A stretch of 64,000 nt of DNA, taken from Cellulomonas telluris (GTDB lineage: Bacteria > Actinomycetota > Actinomycetes > Actinomycetales > Cellulomonadaceae). Shown here piece by piece: positions 1 through 9,075 of the stretch (the first letter of the stretch is position 1; each line of letters starts with the position of its first letter). The position numbers and the translations under genes are program-made. Under the pieces are notes generated by a model. That model saw only the letters and a program-made list of their open reading frames with translations, was not told the DNA's origin and made no database searches. Where the stretch lies: positions 248,001-312,000 of the forward strand of contig NZ_QXFN01000003.1 in assembly GCF_004886325.1 (NCBI RefSeq), in the 5' to 3' direction.

Positions 1-470
1 AGGGCAGCAGCACGACCGAGGGCGCCGGCGGCACCCTGAAGGTCCACCACCTGCGTCCGGCCCCCGGCGCCAAGACCGCCAAGACCCGCGTGGGTCGTGG
101 TGAGGCGTCGAAGGGCAAGACCGCGGGTCGCGGCACCAAGGGCACGAAGGCCCGCTACCAGGTGCCCGAGGCCTTCGAGGGCGGGCAGATGCCGATGCAC
201 ATGCGTCTGCCGAAGCTCCGCGGCTTCAAGAACCCGTTCCGCGTCGAGTACCAGGTCGTGAACCTGGACAAGCTCTCGGCGCTGTACCCGCAGGGCGGCG
301 ACGTCACCGTCGCCGACCTGGTCGCCAAGGGCGCGGTCCGCAAGGGCCAGCCCGTCAAGGTGCTCGGCACCGGCGAGCTGACCGTCAAGGTCTCCGTGGC
401 CGTCGACGCGTACTCCGCGTCCGCCAAGGAGAAGATCGAGGCGGCCGGCGGGAGCGTCGCGCAGGGCTGA
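1..470 (+). CDS. rplO: 50S ribosomal protein L15 (5' end missing)
   Basis: Large-subunit ribosomal protein L15, which binds 23S rRNA late in 50S assembly. The reading frame is open from base 3, and the first visible residues already lead into the typical [11 protein letters not shown] start of actinobacterial L15, so the start codon lies just upstream of the window. Seen here are the basic Gly/Lys/Arg-rich region ([17 protein letters not shown]), the [16 protein letters not shown] core and the C-terminal domain ending in AAGGSVAQG. In this group it normally closes the spc operon, and a strong hairpin follows it at once, separating it from secY. Identity is certain; only the N-terminus is unknown. 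Confidence 0.96.
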   Translation, partial: GSSTTEGAGGTLKVHHLRPAPGAKTAKTRVGRGEASKGKTAGRGTKGTKARYQVPEAFEGGQMPMHMRLPKLRGFKNPFRVEYQVVNLDKLSALYPQGGDVTVADLVAKGAVRKGQPVKVLGTGELTVKVSVAVDAYSASAKEKIEAAGGSVAQG

Positions 471-500
471 CGCCCCGCGCGGTCCGCACGGACCACCGAC

Positions 501-540
501 GAGCGGGCGGTCCCGGGAGAGATCCCGGGGCCGCCCGCTC
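501..540 (+). terminator. Intrinsic terminator after rplO
   Basis: A 17-bp stem (501-517 with 524-540, one T-G wobble) encloses a 6-nt loop. There is no T-tract. The stem is followed by TCGTGCGTCC, the same decamer seen after two other hairpins in this window. It should separate rplO from secY. Confidence 0.75.
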
Positions 541-724
541 TCGTGCGTCCGGGGACGGGCGCCGGGCGGCGGCGGGACGGGCCACGGCGGCCCGCCGGCG
601 CCGGGTATCCTCGGGGGCGCTCCGCCGCGACGACGTGGCGGCGCCGGCCGGGTACGGGGCCGTCATGGGTGCCGCCACCGCACGTCCGTCCCGGTCGCAT
701 GCCGGGGTCGCTCGACGTACGGGG

Positions 725-730
725 TAGTCT
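725..730 (+). promoter_or_regulatory. Possible -10 element of the secY-adk-map promoter
   Basis: TAGTCT lies 71 nt before the secY start in the 331-nt gap after the rplO terminator. No good -35 hexamer is visible 17 nt upstream. TATCCT at 606-611 is an alternative. A promoter is expected here because the upstream hairpin should end readthrough. Apart from the terminator and these hexamers, the 471-801 gap shows nothing recognisable. Confidence 0.35.
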
Positions 731-801
731 GGCGCGCGGTCTTCGCCGCAGCGCGGCGGCAACGGGTCGGCCACGCCGACCTCATCCCAGCAGGAGGACA
801 G

Positions 802-2100
802 GTGCTCAGCGCATTCGCACGGGCGTTCCGGACGCCCGACCTGCGGCGCAAGCTGCTCTTCACCATCGGCATCATCGTGGTGTTCCGCATCGGTTCGTTC
901 CTGCCGACGCCGGGCGTCAGCTACCCGAACGTCCAGGCGTGCATCGACCAGACGGCCGACGCGAACGACCTGCTCGGGCTGGTGAACCTCCTCAGCGGCG
1001 GCGCACTGCTGCAGCTGTCGGTGTTCTCGCTCGGGATCATGCCGTACATCACCGCGAGCATCATCATCCAGCTGCTCCGCGTCGTGATCCCCAAGTTCGA
1101 GGAGCTGCACAAGGAGGGGCAGTCGGGCACCGCGAAGCTCACGCAGTACACGCGGTACCTGACGATCGGCCTCGCCGTCCTGCAGTCCACGACGATCATC
1201 ACGTTCGCCCGCAGCGGTCAGCTGTTCGCCGGGTGCACCGTCGACGTCATCCCCGACGACTCGTGGGTGACCCTGCTCATCATGGTCATCGCCATGACGG
1301 CCGGTACGGGCCTGGTCATGTGGCTGGGCGAGCTCATCACCGAGCGCGGCGTCGGCAACGGCATGTCGCTGCTGATCTTCGTCTCGATCGCCGCGAGCTT
1401 CCCCGGCGCCATGTGGTCGATCGCGGGCGGTGCCGGCGGCATCGGCAAGTTCATCGTGGTGATGGCGATCATCGTGCTCGTCATCGGCCTCGTGGTCTTC
1501 GTCGAGCAGTCGCAGCGCCGCATCCCGGTGCAGTACGCCAAGCGCATGGTCGGCCGCCGCATGTACGGCGGCTCGAGCACCTACATCCCGATCAAGATCA
1601 ACATGGCCGGCATCATCCCGGTGATCTTCGCGTCGTCGCTGCTCGCCATCCCCGCGCTCATCGCGCAGTTCGGCGACCCGACGGCCGGCTGGGTGCAGTG
1701 GATCAGCCGCTACCTGGCGGACCCCGAGGCACCGCTGCACATCGGGATCTACATCGTCCTGATCATCTTCTTCTGCTACTTCTACACGGCGATCACGTTC
1801 AACCCGGACGAGGTCGCGGACAACATGAAGAAGTACGGCGGCTTCATCCCCGGCATCCGCGCCGGGCGTCCCACCGCCGAGTACCTCGACTACGTCATCA
1901 CGCGCATCACCGCACCGGGCTCGATCTACCTGGCGCTCGTCGCGCTCATCCCGACGATCGCCTTCATCGTCCTCGACGTCGGCTCGAACATCCCGTTCGG
2001 CGGCGCCTCGATCCTCATCGTGGTCGGCGTCGGCCTCGAGACGGTCAAGCAGATCGAGTCCCAGCTGCAGCAGCGTCACTACGAAGGGTTCCTCCGTTGA
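802..2100 (+). CDS. secY: Preprotein translocase subunit SecY
   Basis: Channel-forming membrane subunit of the SecYEG translocon, which exports unfolded preproteins and inserts membrane proteins. The 432-residue product is of family length with about ten hydrophobic segments. The conserved GIMPYITASI stretch is at residues 78-87, and the C-terminal GFIPGIRAGRPTAEYL region is intact. The GTG start at 802 has a good Shine-Dalgarno, AGGAGG, at 792-797. The stop overlaps the start of adk, so the two are translationally coupled. The secY-adk-map order is standard for actinobacteria. Confidence 0.97.
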   Translation: MLSAFARAFRTPDLRRKLLFTIGIIVVFRIGSFLPTPGVSYPNVQACIDQTADANDLLGLVNLLSGGALLQLSVFSLGIMPYITASIIIQLLRVVIPKFEELHKEGQSGTAKLTQYTRYLTIGLAVLQSTTIITFARSGQLFAGCTVDVIPDDSWVTLLIMVIAMTAGTGLVMWLGELITERGVGNGMSLLIFVSIAASFPGAMWSIAGGAGGIGKFIVVMAIIVLVIGLVVFVEQSQRRIPVQYAKRMVGRRMYGGSSTYIPIKINMAGIIPVIFASSLLAIPALIAQFGDPTAGWVQWISRYLADPEAPLHIGIYIVLIIFFCYFYTAITFNPDEVADNMKKYGGFIPGIRAGRPTAEYLDYVITRITAPGSIYLALVALIPTIAFIVLDVGSNIPFGGASILIVVGVGLETVKQIESQLQQRHYEGFLR

Positions 2101-2678
2101 GCGCACGCATCGTCCTGCTCGGCCCGCCCGGAGCGGGCAAGGGCACCCAGGCCGCCCGGCTGGCCGAGAGCCTCGGCGTCCCGGCCATCTCCACCGGTGA
2201 CATCTTCCGCGCCAACATCAAGAACGGCACCGAGCTGGGCCGCAAGGTCCAGGAGATCACCGCCACCGGCGCGCTCGTGCCGGACGAGCTGACGAACGAG
2301 CTCGTCCGGGACCGGCTCGCGCAGGACGACGCGGTGGACGGCTTCCTGCTGGACGGCTACCCGCGGAACGTGGCGCAGGTCGCGGCGCTCGACGAGATGC
2401 TCGCGGCGACCGGCACGGCGGTCGAGGCGGCGGTCGAGCTGACCGTCGACCCGCAGGTCGTGGTGGACCGGCTCACGAAGCGCGCGACGATCGAGGGTCG
2501 CGTGGACGACACCGAGGACGTGATCCGTCACCGCCTCGACGTCTACGCCGAGCAGACGGCCCCGATCTCGCAGGTGTACGGCGCCCGTGGGCTGCTCGTG
2601 CAGGTCGACGGCCTCGGGGACGTCGACGAGGTCACCCAGCGGCTCCTGGACGCCCTGCAGGGCGTCCGCTCCGCCTGA
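2097..2678 (+). CDS. adk: Adenylate kinase
   Basis: Catalyses ATP + AMP = 2 ADP in the cytosol. The P-loop GPPGAGKGTQ is at residues 9-18, and the nucleotide-binding DGYPRN motif and the TEDVIRHRLDVY region follow. The LID domain is the short form without zinc-binding cysteines usual in actinobacteria. The only start that keeps the N-terminus (M-SARIVLLGPPG) is TTG at 2097, which overlaps the secY stop as TTGA; translation probably depends on coupling to secY. The product is 193 residues, close to the family norm. The rare TTG start is the only oddity. Confidence 0.95.
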   Translation: MSARIVLLGPPGAGKGTQAARLAESLGVPAISTGDIFRANIKNGTELGRKVQEITATGALVPDELTNELVRDRLAQDDAVDGFLLDGYPRNVAQVAALDEMLAATGTAVEAAVELTVDPQVVVDRLTKRATIEGRVDDTEDVIRHRLDVYAEQTAPISQVYGARGLLVQVDGLGDVDEVTQRLLDALQGVRSA

Positions 2679-2688
2679 CGCGGTGGCC

Positions 2689-3531
2689 GTGTTCGGCCGG
2701 GACCGGATCGAGTACAAGACGCCCGAGCAGGTCGCCGTGATGCGGCGGGCCGGGCTGGTCGTCGCGGACGCCCTCGGGGCCGTCCGTGCCCGCATCACGG
2801 CCGGCGTCACGACCGCCGACCTGGACGCCGTGGCCGAGGAGGTCATCCTCGGCGCCGGGGCGACGCCGTCGTTCCTGGGCTACCACGGGTACCCGGCGAC
2901 GCTGTGCGTCTCGGTGAACGAGGAGATCGTCCACGGGATCCCCGGCGGCCGCGTGCTGCAGCCCGGCGACGTGGTGTCCGTGGACTGCGGCGCGATCGTC
3001 GACGGCTGGCACGGCGACTCCGCCTTCTCCGCCGTCGTCGGCGACGGGCACGCGCTCGACCAGGAGCTCGTGACGACGACCGAGGACGCGCTGTGGGCCG
3101 GCATCGCGGCGCTGGCGCGCGCGGACCGGCTGGGCGCCGTGGGGGAGGCCGTCGAGGAGGTCGTCGAGGCCGCGGCCGCCGCCGGCCGCAACGGCGGGGT
3201 GGCGTACGGCATCGTCGAGGACTACGTCGGCCACGGCATCGGGACCGCGATGCACCAGCCCCCGGACGTACCGAACTACCGGACGCGGGACCGCGGGGCG
3301 AAGGTGCGCCCGGGTCTGTGCGTCGCCGTCGAGCCGATGCTGGTGCGCGGCGCCGAGGCGAACCGCACGCTGGCGGACGACTGGACCGTCGTCACCGAGG
3401 ACGGGTCGCGCGCGGCCCACTGGGAGCACACGGTCGCCGTGCTCGAGGACGGGATCGTCGTCCTGACCGCGCCGGACGGCGGTGCCGAGCGGCTGGGCGC
3501 GCTGGGCGTGCAGGTCGCGGCGCTGCCCTGA
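2689..3531 (+). CDS. map: Type I methionine aminopeptidase
   Basis: Removes the initiator methionine from nascent proteins. All five metal ligands are present: Asp99 and Asp110 (SVDCGA and WHGDS), the His in GHGIGTAMH, the Glu in VAVEP and the Glu in WEHTVAV. Substrate-binding His82 is in [10 protein letters not shown]. The GTG at 2689 gives [15 protein letters not shown], the usual N-terminus; an in-frame GTG at 2683 is an alternative, and neither has a strong Shine-Dalgarno. The product is about 280 residues, starts 10 nt after adk and is probably cotranscribed with it. Confidence 0.95.
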   Translation: MFGRDRIEYKTPEQVAVMRRAGLVVADALGAVRARITAGVTTADLDAVAEEVILGAGATPSFLGYHGYPATLCVSVNEEIVHGIPGGRVLQPGDVVSVDCGAIVDGWHGDSAFSAVVGDGHALDQELVTTTEDALWAGIAALARADRLGAVGEAVEEVVEAAAAAGRNGGVAYGIVEDYVGHGIGTAMHQPPDVPNYRTRDRGAKVRPGLCVAVEPMLVRGAEANRTLADDWTVVTEDGSRAAHWEHTVAVLEDGIVVLTAPDGGAERLGALGVQVAALP

Positions 3532-3590
3532 CGTCGTGCGCGTCACGCCACCCGCACCCGGGAGGCGTCCCCGACGTGCGCCGGATGGCG

Positions 3591-3596
3591 TATAGT
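3591..3596 (+). promoter_or_regulatory. Likely -10 element upstream of infA
   Basis: TATAGT matches the sigma-70-type -10 consensus closely and sits 136 nt before infA in a 200-nt gap. A clear -35 hexamer is not visible. It would drive infA-rpmJ-rpsM-rpsK and possibly rpoA-rplQ. Confidence 0.5.
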
Positions 3597-3731
3597 TGCC
3601 GGTTGGTTGTGTGCGCCGTCCGGACGGACGGGTCGCCCGCGCCGTCCACACTCTCGGCGAGAGGCCCGGCAGGTCCGGGGCTCCGACGGCGCGTGGGAAC
3701 AGCACGACACGAACGACAGTTAGCGGAGGAC

Positions 3732-3953
<222 letters not shown>

Positions 3954-4020
3954 CCCACCCCATCGACACGCCGTCGGCCGGGCTCGTCCGGGCCGGTGCA
4001 CGGCGGCGGAGGAACACGCG

Positions 4021-4134
4021 ATGAAGGTCAAGCCGAGCGTCAAGAAGATCTGCGACAAGTGCAAGGTGATCCGCCGGCACGGTCGCGTCCAGGTGATCTG
4101 CGAGAACCTGCGCCACAAGCAGCGCCAGGGCTGA
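4021..4134 (+). CDS. rpmJ: 50S ribosomal protein L36 (zinc-type)
   Basis: A 37-residue protein, [17 protein letters not shown] to [10 protein letters not shown]. It is the C+ form: Cys11, Cys14, Cys27 and His32 form the zinc ribbon, so this is the zinc-replete paralogue. A GGAGGA Shine-Dalgarno at 4009-4014 precedes the ATG. Position between infA and rpsM is canonical. Confidence 0.97.
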   Translation: MKVKPSVKKICDKCKVIRRHGRVQVICENLRHKQRQG

Positions 4135-4296
4135 GCAGCCACCCTCGGGCCCGCTAGGGCCAGCAAGCGCATCGCCACTCCGTGCACCGGGCCAGCGGCC
4201 CACGCACGGCGAACCCCCGGCTCGGAGGCCGGGGCCCGCGGACAGCGGGAGGACGGTGCGGCAGACCTCCGACGCAGTACAGGAGCCACCAGGCAC

Positions 4297-4677
4297 ATGG
4301 CACGTCTCATCGGTGTCGACCTCCCCCGCGAGAAGCGGGTCGAGATCGCGCTCACCTACATCTTCGGGGTCGGCCGCACGCGTGCGCAGCAGACCCTCGC
4401 CGCCACCGGCATCAGCCCCGACGCCCGGGTCCGCGACCTGGGCGACGCCGAGCTCGTCGCGCTCCGCGACTACCTCGAGGGCAACTTCAAGCTCGAGGGT
4501 GACCTGCGCCGCGAGGTCGCCGCCGACATCCGCCGCAAGGTGGAGATCGGCAGCTACGAGGGCCTGCGTCACCGCCGCGGCCTCCCGGTGCGCGGGCAGC
4601 GCACCAAGACCAACGCGCGCACCCGCAAGGGCCCGAAGCGCACCGTCGCCGGCAAGAAGAAGGCCGGGCGCAAGTAA
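4297..4677 (+). CDS. rpsM: 30S ribosomal protein S13
   Basis: Head protein of the small subunit that contacts the P-site tRNA and forms intersubunit bridges. The 126-residue sequence is full length. It starts [20 protein letters not shown], contains the [20 protein letters not shown] motif and ends in the usual Lys/Arg-rich tail. ATG at 4297 follows CAGGAG at 4279-4284. The 162-nt gap before it holds only a weak 7-bp hairpin (4215-4234). Confidence 0.98.
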   Translation: MARLIGVDLPREKRVEIALTYIFGVGRTRAQQTLAATGISPDARVRDLGDAELVALRDYLEGNFKLEGDLRREVAADIRRKVEIGSYEGLRHRRGLPVRGQRTKTNARTRKGPKRTVAGKKKAGRK

Positions 4678-4754
4678 GGCGCCGGCTGGTCGCGCACCGT
4701 CGCTGACCGCCCCGCCGTCGGCCCACCGACCCGCAGACCTCGAGAGAAGAAGAG

Positions 4755-5156
4755 ATGCCTCCCAAGTCCCGCACCGCCGTGCGCAAGCCGCGCCGCAAGG
4801 AGAAGAAGAACGTCTCCCACGGCCAGGCGCACATCAAGAGCACGTTCAACAACACGATCGTCTCCATCACGGACCCGTCGGGTGCCGTGATCGCGTGGGC
4901 GTCGTCCGGCCAGGTGGGCTTCAAGGGCTCGCGGAAGTCGACGCCGTTCGCCGCGCAGCTCGCCGCCGAGGCCGCCGCCCGCCGCGCGCAGGAGCACGGC
5001 ATGCGCAAGGTCGACGTGTTCGTCAAGGGCCCGGGTTCGGGCCGTGAGACCGCGATCCGCTCGCTGCAGGCGACCGGTCTCGAGGTCGGCTCGATCCAGG
5101 ACGTGACGCCGCAGGCCCACAACGGCTGCCGTCCGCCCAAGCGTCGCCGCGTCTGA
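4755..5156 (+). CDS. rpsK: 30S ribosomal protein S11
   Basis: Platform protein of the small subunit near the decoding region. The 133-residue product contains the conserved [15 protein letters not shown] and [14 protein letters not shown] segments and ends [11 protein letters not shown]. It begins with a basic tail ([15 protein letters not shown]). A purine-rich GAGAGAAGAAGAG precedes the ATG. rpsD, which follows rpsK in many bacteria, is absent here and the next gene is rpoA. Confidence 0.98.
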   Translation: MPPKSRTAVRKPRRKEKKNVSHGQAHIKSTFNNTIVSITDPSGAVIAWASSGQVGFKGSRKSTPFAAQLAAEAAARRAQEHGMRKVDVFVKGPGSGRETAIRSLQATGLEVGSIQDVTPQAHNGCRPPKRRRV

Positions 5157-5371
5157 CCCGTCGACGGCCGGGACGGTGCCCTCAGCGCCCGTCCCGGCCC
5201 TCGCGCGTCCGCGCCGCCGTCGTCACGCAGCACGCGTGAGGGCGACCGTGCGAGGACGCACGGCACGACCGGACCACGATCGTCGCCGAGACGTGCGGAC
5301 CGAGCCACGTCCCGGCCAAGCAGTACCTGCGGAGCGTCATATGGCGGACGCCCGCGGAGAGGAACCCCACC

Positions 5372-6385
5372 GTGCTCATCGCACAGCGTCCCACCCTGAC
5401 CGAAGAGGTCATCTCGGAGCACCGCTCGCGGTTCTCCATCGAGCCGCTCGAGCCCGGCTTCGGCTACACCCTCGGCAACTCCCTGCGCCGCACCCTGCTG
5501 TCGTCCATCCCGGGCGCCGCCGTCACCTCCATCCGGATCGACGGCGTGCTGCACGAGTTCTCGACGGTCCCGGGTGTCAAGGAGGACGTCACCGAGATCA
5601 TCCTCAACATCAAGAACCTCGTCGTCTCCTCGGAGAACGACGAGCCCGTCGTGATGTACCTGCGCAAGCAGGGTGCCGGTGAGGTCACCGCCGCCGACAT
5701 CGTGCCCCCGGCCGGTGTCGAGGTGCACAACCCCGACCTGCACCTCGCCACGCTCAACGACAAGGGCAAGCTCGAGATCGAGCTGACGGTCGAGCGCGGC
5801 CGCGGCTACGTGTCGGCGAACCAGAACAAGTCGCTGGACGCCGAGATCGGCCGCATCCCGGTCGACTCGATCTACTCGCCCGTGCTCAAGGTGACCTACA
5901 AGGTCGAGGCGACGCGTGTCGAGCAGCGGACGGACTTCGACAAGCTCATCGTCGACGTCGAGACCAAGCCGGCGATCAGCCCGCGGGACGCGCTCGCGTC
6001 GGCCGGCAAGACGCTGGTCGAGCTGTTCGGCCTCGCGCGTGAGCTGAACGTCGAGGCCGAGGGCATCGAGATCGGCCCGTCGCCGACGGACGCCGCGCTC
6101 GCGGCGGACCTGGCGCTGCCGATCGAGGACCTGCAGCTGACGATCCGCTCGTACAACTGCCTCAAGCGCGAGGGCATCCACACCGTGGGTGAGCTCGTGG
6201 CGCGGTCGGAGGCCGACCTGCTCGACATCCGCAACTTCGGTGCGAAGTCCATCACCGAGGTCAAGGAGAAGCTGGCCGAGCTGGGCCTCACGCTCAAGGA
6301 CAGCCCGCTGGACTTCGACCCGACCGCGTCGGGCGCCTACTACGGGGACGACGAGACCGACTTCGTCGAGGACGAGCAGTACTGA
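5372..6385 (+). CDS. rpoA: RNA polymerase alpha subunit
   Basis: Scaffold subunit for RNA polymerase assembly. Residues 1 to about 230 are the dimerising N-terminal domain ([20 protein letters not shown] is diagnostic). After a linker, the C-terminal domain at about 245-310 ([20 protein letters not shown], then [13 protein letters not shown]) binds UP elements and activators. The acidic tail ends [10 protein letters not shown]. The product is 337 residues. GTG at 5372 follows a GAGAGGAA Shine-Dalgarno. The 215-nt gap before it has no convincing terminator or promoter. Confidence 0.97.
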   Translation: MLIAQRPTLTEEVISEHRSRFSIEPLEPGFGYTLGNSLRRTLLSSIPGAAVTSIRIDGVLHEFSTVPGVKEDVTEIILNIKNLVVSSENDEPVVMYLRKQGAGEVTAADIVPPAGVEVHNPDLHLATLNDKGKLEIELTVERGRGYVSANQNKSLDAEIGRIPVDSIYSPVLKVTYKVEATRVEQRTDFDKLIVDVETKPAISPRDALASAGKTLVELFGLARELNVEAEGIEIGPSPTDAALAADLALPIEDLQLTIRSYNCLKREGIHTVGELVARSEADLLDIRNFGAKSITEVKEKLAELGLTLKDSPLDFDPTASGAYYGDDETDFVEDEQY

Positions 6386-6448
6386 CGACCCGTCGGCCCG
6401 GGCCCACGGTCCGGCGTCGCCCCTTTCTGATCCCAAGGAGTAGAGACC

Positions 6449-6970
6449 ATGCCCACGCCCACCAAGGGTCCCCGGCTCGGTGGCAGCCCGGCGCACGAGC
6501 GGATGATCCTCGCGAACCTCGCGACGGCGCTGTTCGAGCACAAGCGCATCACGACGACCGAGGCGAAGGCCAAGCGCCTGCGCCCGCTCGCGGAGCGGCT
6601 CATCACGTTCGCGAAGCGCGGCGACCTGCACGCGCGCCGTCGCGTGCTGACGGTCGTCCGTGACAAGGGTGTCGTGCACACGCTGTTCACGGAGATCGCG
6701 CCCGTCGTGGCCGACCGCCAGGGTGGCTACACGCGCATCACGAAGATCGGCCCCCGCAAGGGCGACAACGCGCCGATGGCCGTGATCGAGCTCGTGCTCG
6801 AGCCGCTCTCGCCGAAGCAGGCCGTCGTCAAGGAGGCCACGCAGGCCGCCAAGAAGGCGGCCCCGGCCGCCGAGGCCCCCGCCGAGGAGCCGACGACGGA
6901 CGCGGCCGCCACGGACGAGGCGCCCGCCGACGCCCCGGCCGACGAGGAGACGCAGGCCGACAAGGCCTGA
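6449..6970 (+). CDS. rplQ: 50S ribosomal protein L17 with Ala/Glu-rich tail
   Basis: Large-subunit protein at the tunnel exit. The L17 fold occupies residues 1-120 ([40 protein letters not shown]). A low-complexity acidic Ala/Glu/Pro tail of about 45 residues follows and ends DEETQADKA. Such tails occur on L17 in other actinobacteria. AAGGAG precedes the ATG by 9 nt. A strong hairpin follows, making this the last gene of the locus. Confidence 0.97.
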   Translation: MPTPTKGPRLGGSPAHERMILANLATALFEHKRITTTEAKAKRLRPLAERLITFAKRGDLHARRRVLTVVRDKGVVHTLFTEIAPVVADRQGGYTRITKIGPRKGDNAPMAVIELVLEPLSPKQAVVKEATQAAKKAAPAAEAPAEEPTTDAAATDEAPADAPADEETQADKA

Positions 6971-6988
6971 CCTCCCGGTAGCACCGCA

Positions 6989-7018
6989 GGGCCCGGACAC
7001 CGCACGGTGTCCGGGCCC
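6989..7018 (+). terminator. Intrinsic terminator after rplQ
   Basis: Perfect inverted repeat, GGGCCCGGACACCG (6989-7002) with 7005-7018; the innermost pairs must open, giving a 12-bp stem and 6-nt loop. It is followed by TCGTGCGTCC (7019-7028) instead of a T-tract. Confidence 0.8.
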
Positions 7019-7082
7019 TCGTGCGTCCGGGCCCGTGGGTCCGGGCGCTCCGGCGTGCGCGGCCGCCGTCGCGGACCCTGGG

Positions 7083-7088
7083 TACGGT
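7083..7088 (+). promoter_or_regulatory. -10 hexamer for a leaderless hydrolase mRNA
   Basis: TACGGT ends 6 nt before the ATG at 7095, so transcription should start at or next to the start codon. No Shine-Dalgarno is present. Confidence 0.55.
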
Positions 7089-7094
7089 CGGGGC

Positions 7095-7847
7095 ATGAGC
7101 CCGCGTCCGACCCCCGTGGTGCTGGTGCACGGTCTGCGCGCCTCGCGGACGATGTGGCGTGCGCAGGTCGCCGCGCTCGAGGCGGCCGGGCGGACGGCGC
7201 TCGCCGTCGACCTGCCCGGGCACGGCCGGCGCCTGGGGGAGCGCTTCACGTTCGAGGGCGCTGTCGACGCGGTCCGGGAGGGCGTCGACGCGGTGGGCGG
7301 GCGAGCGGCGGTCGTGGGGCTCTCGCTCGGCGGCTACACCGCCGTCGCGCACGCGGCGCGGCACCCCGAGCAGGTCGCCGGGCTCGTGGCGGCCGCCTGC
7401 TGCACGCGGCCGCACCGCCTGGTGCTGCGCGCGTGGGGGCTCGCGGCGTCGGGCTTCGCGCGGCTGCCGGACCGCGGCGCGGCGATCAACCAGCTCCTCG
7501 TCGACCGGACGATGCCGCCGCAGGCGGCGGCCGACGTGGGTGCCGGCGGGTTCGCGCTCGAGGTCGTCGAGGACACGCTGCGCGAGATGGCCGCCTCCGA
7601 CCCCGTGGCCGACCTCGCCCGCGTCAGCGCCCCCGTGTGGCTCGTCAACGGCCGCTGGGACCACTTCCGCGGCGAGGAGGCGCGGTTCCTCGCGGCCTGC
7701 CGCGACGGGCGCCTCGTCGTCGTCCCGCGGGCCACCCACCTCGTCAGCCTGGTGCAGCCCGTGCGGTTCACGCGCGTGCTGCTCGAGGCGCTCGACGAGG
7801 TGGACGCGCGCGAGGCGGCCCGCTCGGTGGGTGCGACGGACGCCTGA
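7095..7847 (+). CDS. Alpha/beta-hydrolase fold protein
   Basis: Cytosolic hydrolase of unknown substrate, 250 residues. The oxyanion-hole motif VLVHG is at 9-13, a PGHG turn at 41-44, and the nucleophile elbow GLSLGG gives Ser77. The acid is probably the Asp in NGRWDHFRG and the base the His in PRATHLVS. Sequences of this kind include lipase/esterase and MenH-like enzymes, so no substrate is assigned. The ATG at 7095 is preferred over in-frame codons further upstream because TACGGT sits exactly 6 nt before it. It stands alone between the rplQ terminator and a convergent gene. Confidence 0.85.
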   Translation: MSPRPTPVVLVHGLRASRTMWRAQVAALEAAGRTALAVDLPGHGRRLGERFTFEGAVDAVREGVDAVGGRAAVVGLSLGGYTAVAHAARHPEQVAGLVAAACCTRPHRLVLRAWGLAASGFARLPDRGAAINQLLVDRTMPPQAAADVGAGGFALEVVEDTLREMAASDPVADLARVSAPVWLVNGRWDHFRGEEARFLAACRDGRLVVVPRATHLVSLVQPVRFTRVLLEALDEVDAREAARSVGATDA

Positions 7848-7921
7848 GGACGGCGCTCGTCGGTCCTCCGGGCTGGGCCCGGGGGACGGGTGCGGGTGGC
7901 CGCTCGGGGCACCCCGCGACG

Positions 7922-8389
7922 TCAGGGCGTGCGGCCCGTCTGCCGGACGGCGACGGCGTCCGCACGGTGCGCCTGCGCGAGCGTCTCCCCGCGGGCGGGC
8001 GTCGCGGCGGCGGGGACGCGACGGGCGGCGCGCAGCGGGGCGACCACCGCGTCCGCGTCGAGGTCGCGCAGCAGCGGGTCCGCCGTCCGGCGCGCGAGCG
8101 CGATGTTCCACAGCGGCGGGCCGACGAGGACGACGACGAGACCGGCGGGGTCGTGCACCGCGTAGAGCGTGGCGTCGGCGGTCTCCACCACGGCGCGCAC
8201 GGCCTGGGCACCCGTCGTGTCGACGAGCGCGAGCGTCGTCGCGACCGCGCGGGCGGCGGCCACGACATCGGCCGGGGCGTCCCCGTCCGCGAGGACGACC
8301 CGGTCCACCGGGTCGAGCGCGATGGCGTGCACGACGTCCCCGACGGCCTGCAGCAGGCGGTCGAGGACGTCGTGGAGCTGGTCGGGCAC
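7922..8389 (-). CDS. Small roadblock-like protein, second of a pair
   Basis: Not recognised with certainty. The 155-residue product starts at a GTG 14 nt after the stop of the preceding roadblock-type gene, so the two are surely one operon. Residues 1-115 alternate helix and strand in a roadblock-like way: LLQAVGDVVHAIALDPVDR, then a helix AAARAVATTLALV, then ETADATLYAVHDPAGLVVVL. The last 40 residues are Ala/Arg-rich and look disordered. There is no signal peptide or membrane segment. A heterodimer with the upstream protein is an inference. The start is uncertain; CTG further upstream is less likely. Confidence 0.6.
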   Translation of the reverse strand: MPDQLHDVLDRLLQAVGDVVHAIALDPVDRVVLADGDAPADVVAAARAVATTLALVDTTGAQAVRAVVETADATLYAVHDPAGLVVVLVGPPLWNIALARRTADPLLRDLDADAVVAPLRAARRVPAAATPARGETLAQAHRADAVAVRQTGRTP

Positions 8390-8403
8390 GCTCGCGCCGA
8401 GGC

Positions 8404-8901
8404 TCAGAGCTCGAGCTGGTCCTCGAGCGCCTTGAGCGCGCGGCGGGCGAGAGCCAGGTTGGACCGCCTGCGGTCGAGGACGAGGTAGGAGAAGACCCCG
8501 GCGAGGTCGGGCCGCGAGGAGAGCCGGATCAGGTGGTACTGGCCGGACAGCGTGATGAGGATGTCCTCGATCTGCTCGCGCAGCCCCAGGCTCTCTATCG
8601 CGCGCAGCTCGGCCCGGACGACCTCGGTGTTGACCGCGGCGGCGAGCTCGAGGTCGAACGGCACGACGTTGCGGGTCGCGAGCGCCATGCCGCTGCCGAG
8701 GTCGACGAGGGCGATGGCGAGGGCGCCGTCGAGCTCCAGGACCTGCTGGAGGGCGGCGTCGGGTGCGGCAATGGTGGTGGCCCCTTCTGTGGAGGTGGCG
8801 TCGGGGTGTGCCCCGGTGGTGGACGCGTTCCCAGCCGCGGCGTCGGTCCTCGTGTGCGGGGGCGCGAGGGCTGGCAACACCGGGCACGGACCGGATCGCA
8901 C
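8404..8901 (-). CDS. Roadblock/LC7-like protein (start uncertain)
   Basis: Small cytosolic protein resembling the Roadblock/LC7 (MglB-type) family, members of which regulate small GTPases. The domain runs from LELDGALAIALVDLGSGMAL through NTEVVRAELRAIESLG and ILITLSGQYHLIRLS to FSYLVLDRRRSNLALARR. The GTG at 8901 adds about 43 low-complexity residues and has no Shine-Dalgarno. An in-frame ATT at 8772 has AAGGGG 7-8 nt upstream and starts right before the domain, giving 122 residues. I think ATT is the true start, but keep the longer frame because ATT initiation is rare. A ROK kinase precedes it and a second small roadblock-like gene follows it on the same strand. No GTPase is seen nearby. Confidence 0.65.
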   Translation of the reverse strand: MRSGPCPVLPALAPPHTRTDAAAGNASTTGAHPDATSTEGATTIAAPDAALQQVLELDGALAIALVDLGSGMALATRNVVPFDLELAAAVNTEVVRAELRAIESLGLREQIEDILITLSGQYHLIRLSSRPDLAGVFSYLVLDRRRSNLALARRALKALEDQLEL

Positions 8902-9075
8902 GGGTTGTCCGCATCCGCGCCGGGTTCGTCCCGGGCCGTCCGATCGCCTTTCACCCGCCGGGCGCGGGGCGTCGCCCGATCGCGCCGGCCGCGACGCCCG
9001 AGGTCACGCGCGTGCCTCACGACGGTGCGACCGGGACGTGAGCCGGCGTGCGGCCCCGCCGTCCCGGCGACCGGG

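Noticed and set aside
2097-2100. Frameshift between secY and adk
   Set aside because: The overlap is a normal TTGA stop-start junction; both proteins are complete.
4214-4235. Terminator between rpmJ and rpsM
   Set aside because: The stem is only 7 bp with a 6-nt loop and lies within a conserved ribosomal operon.
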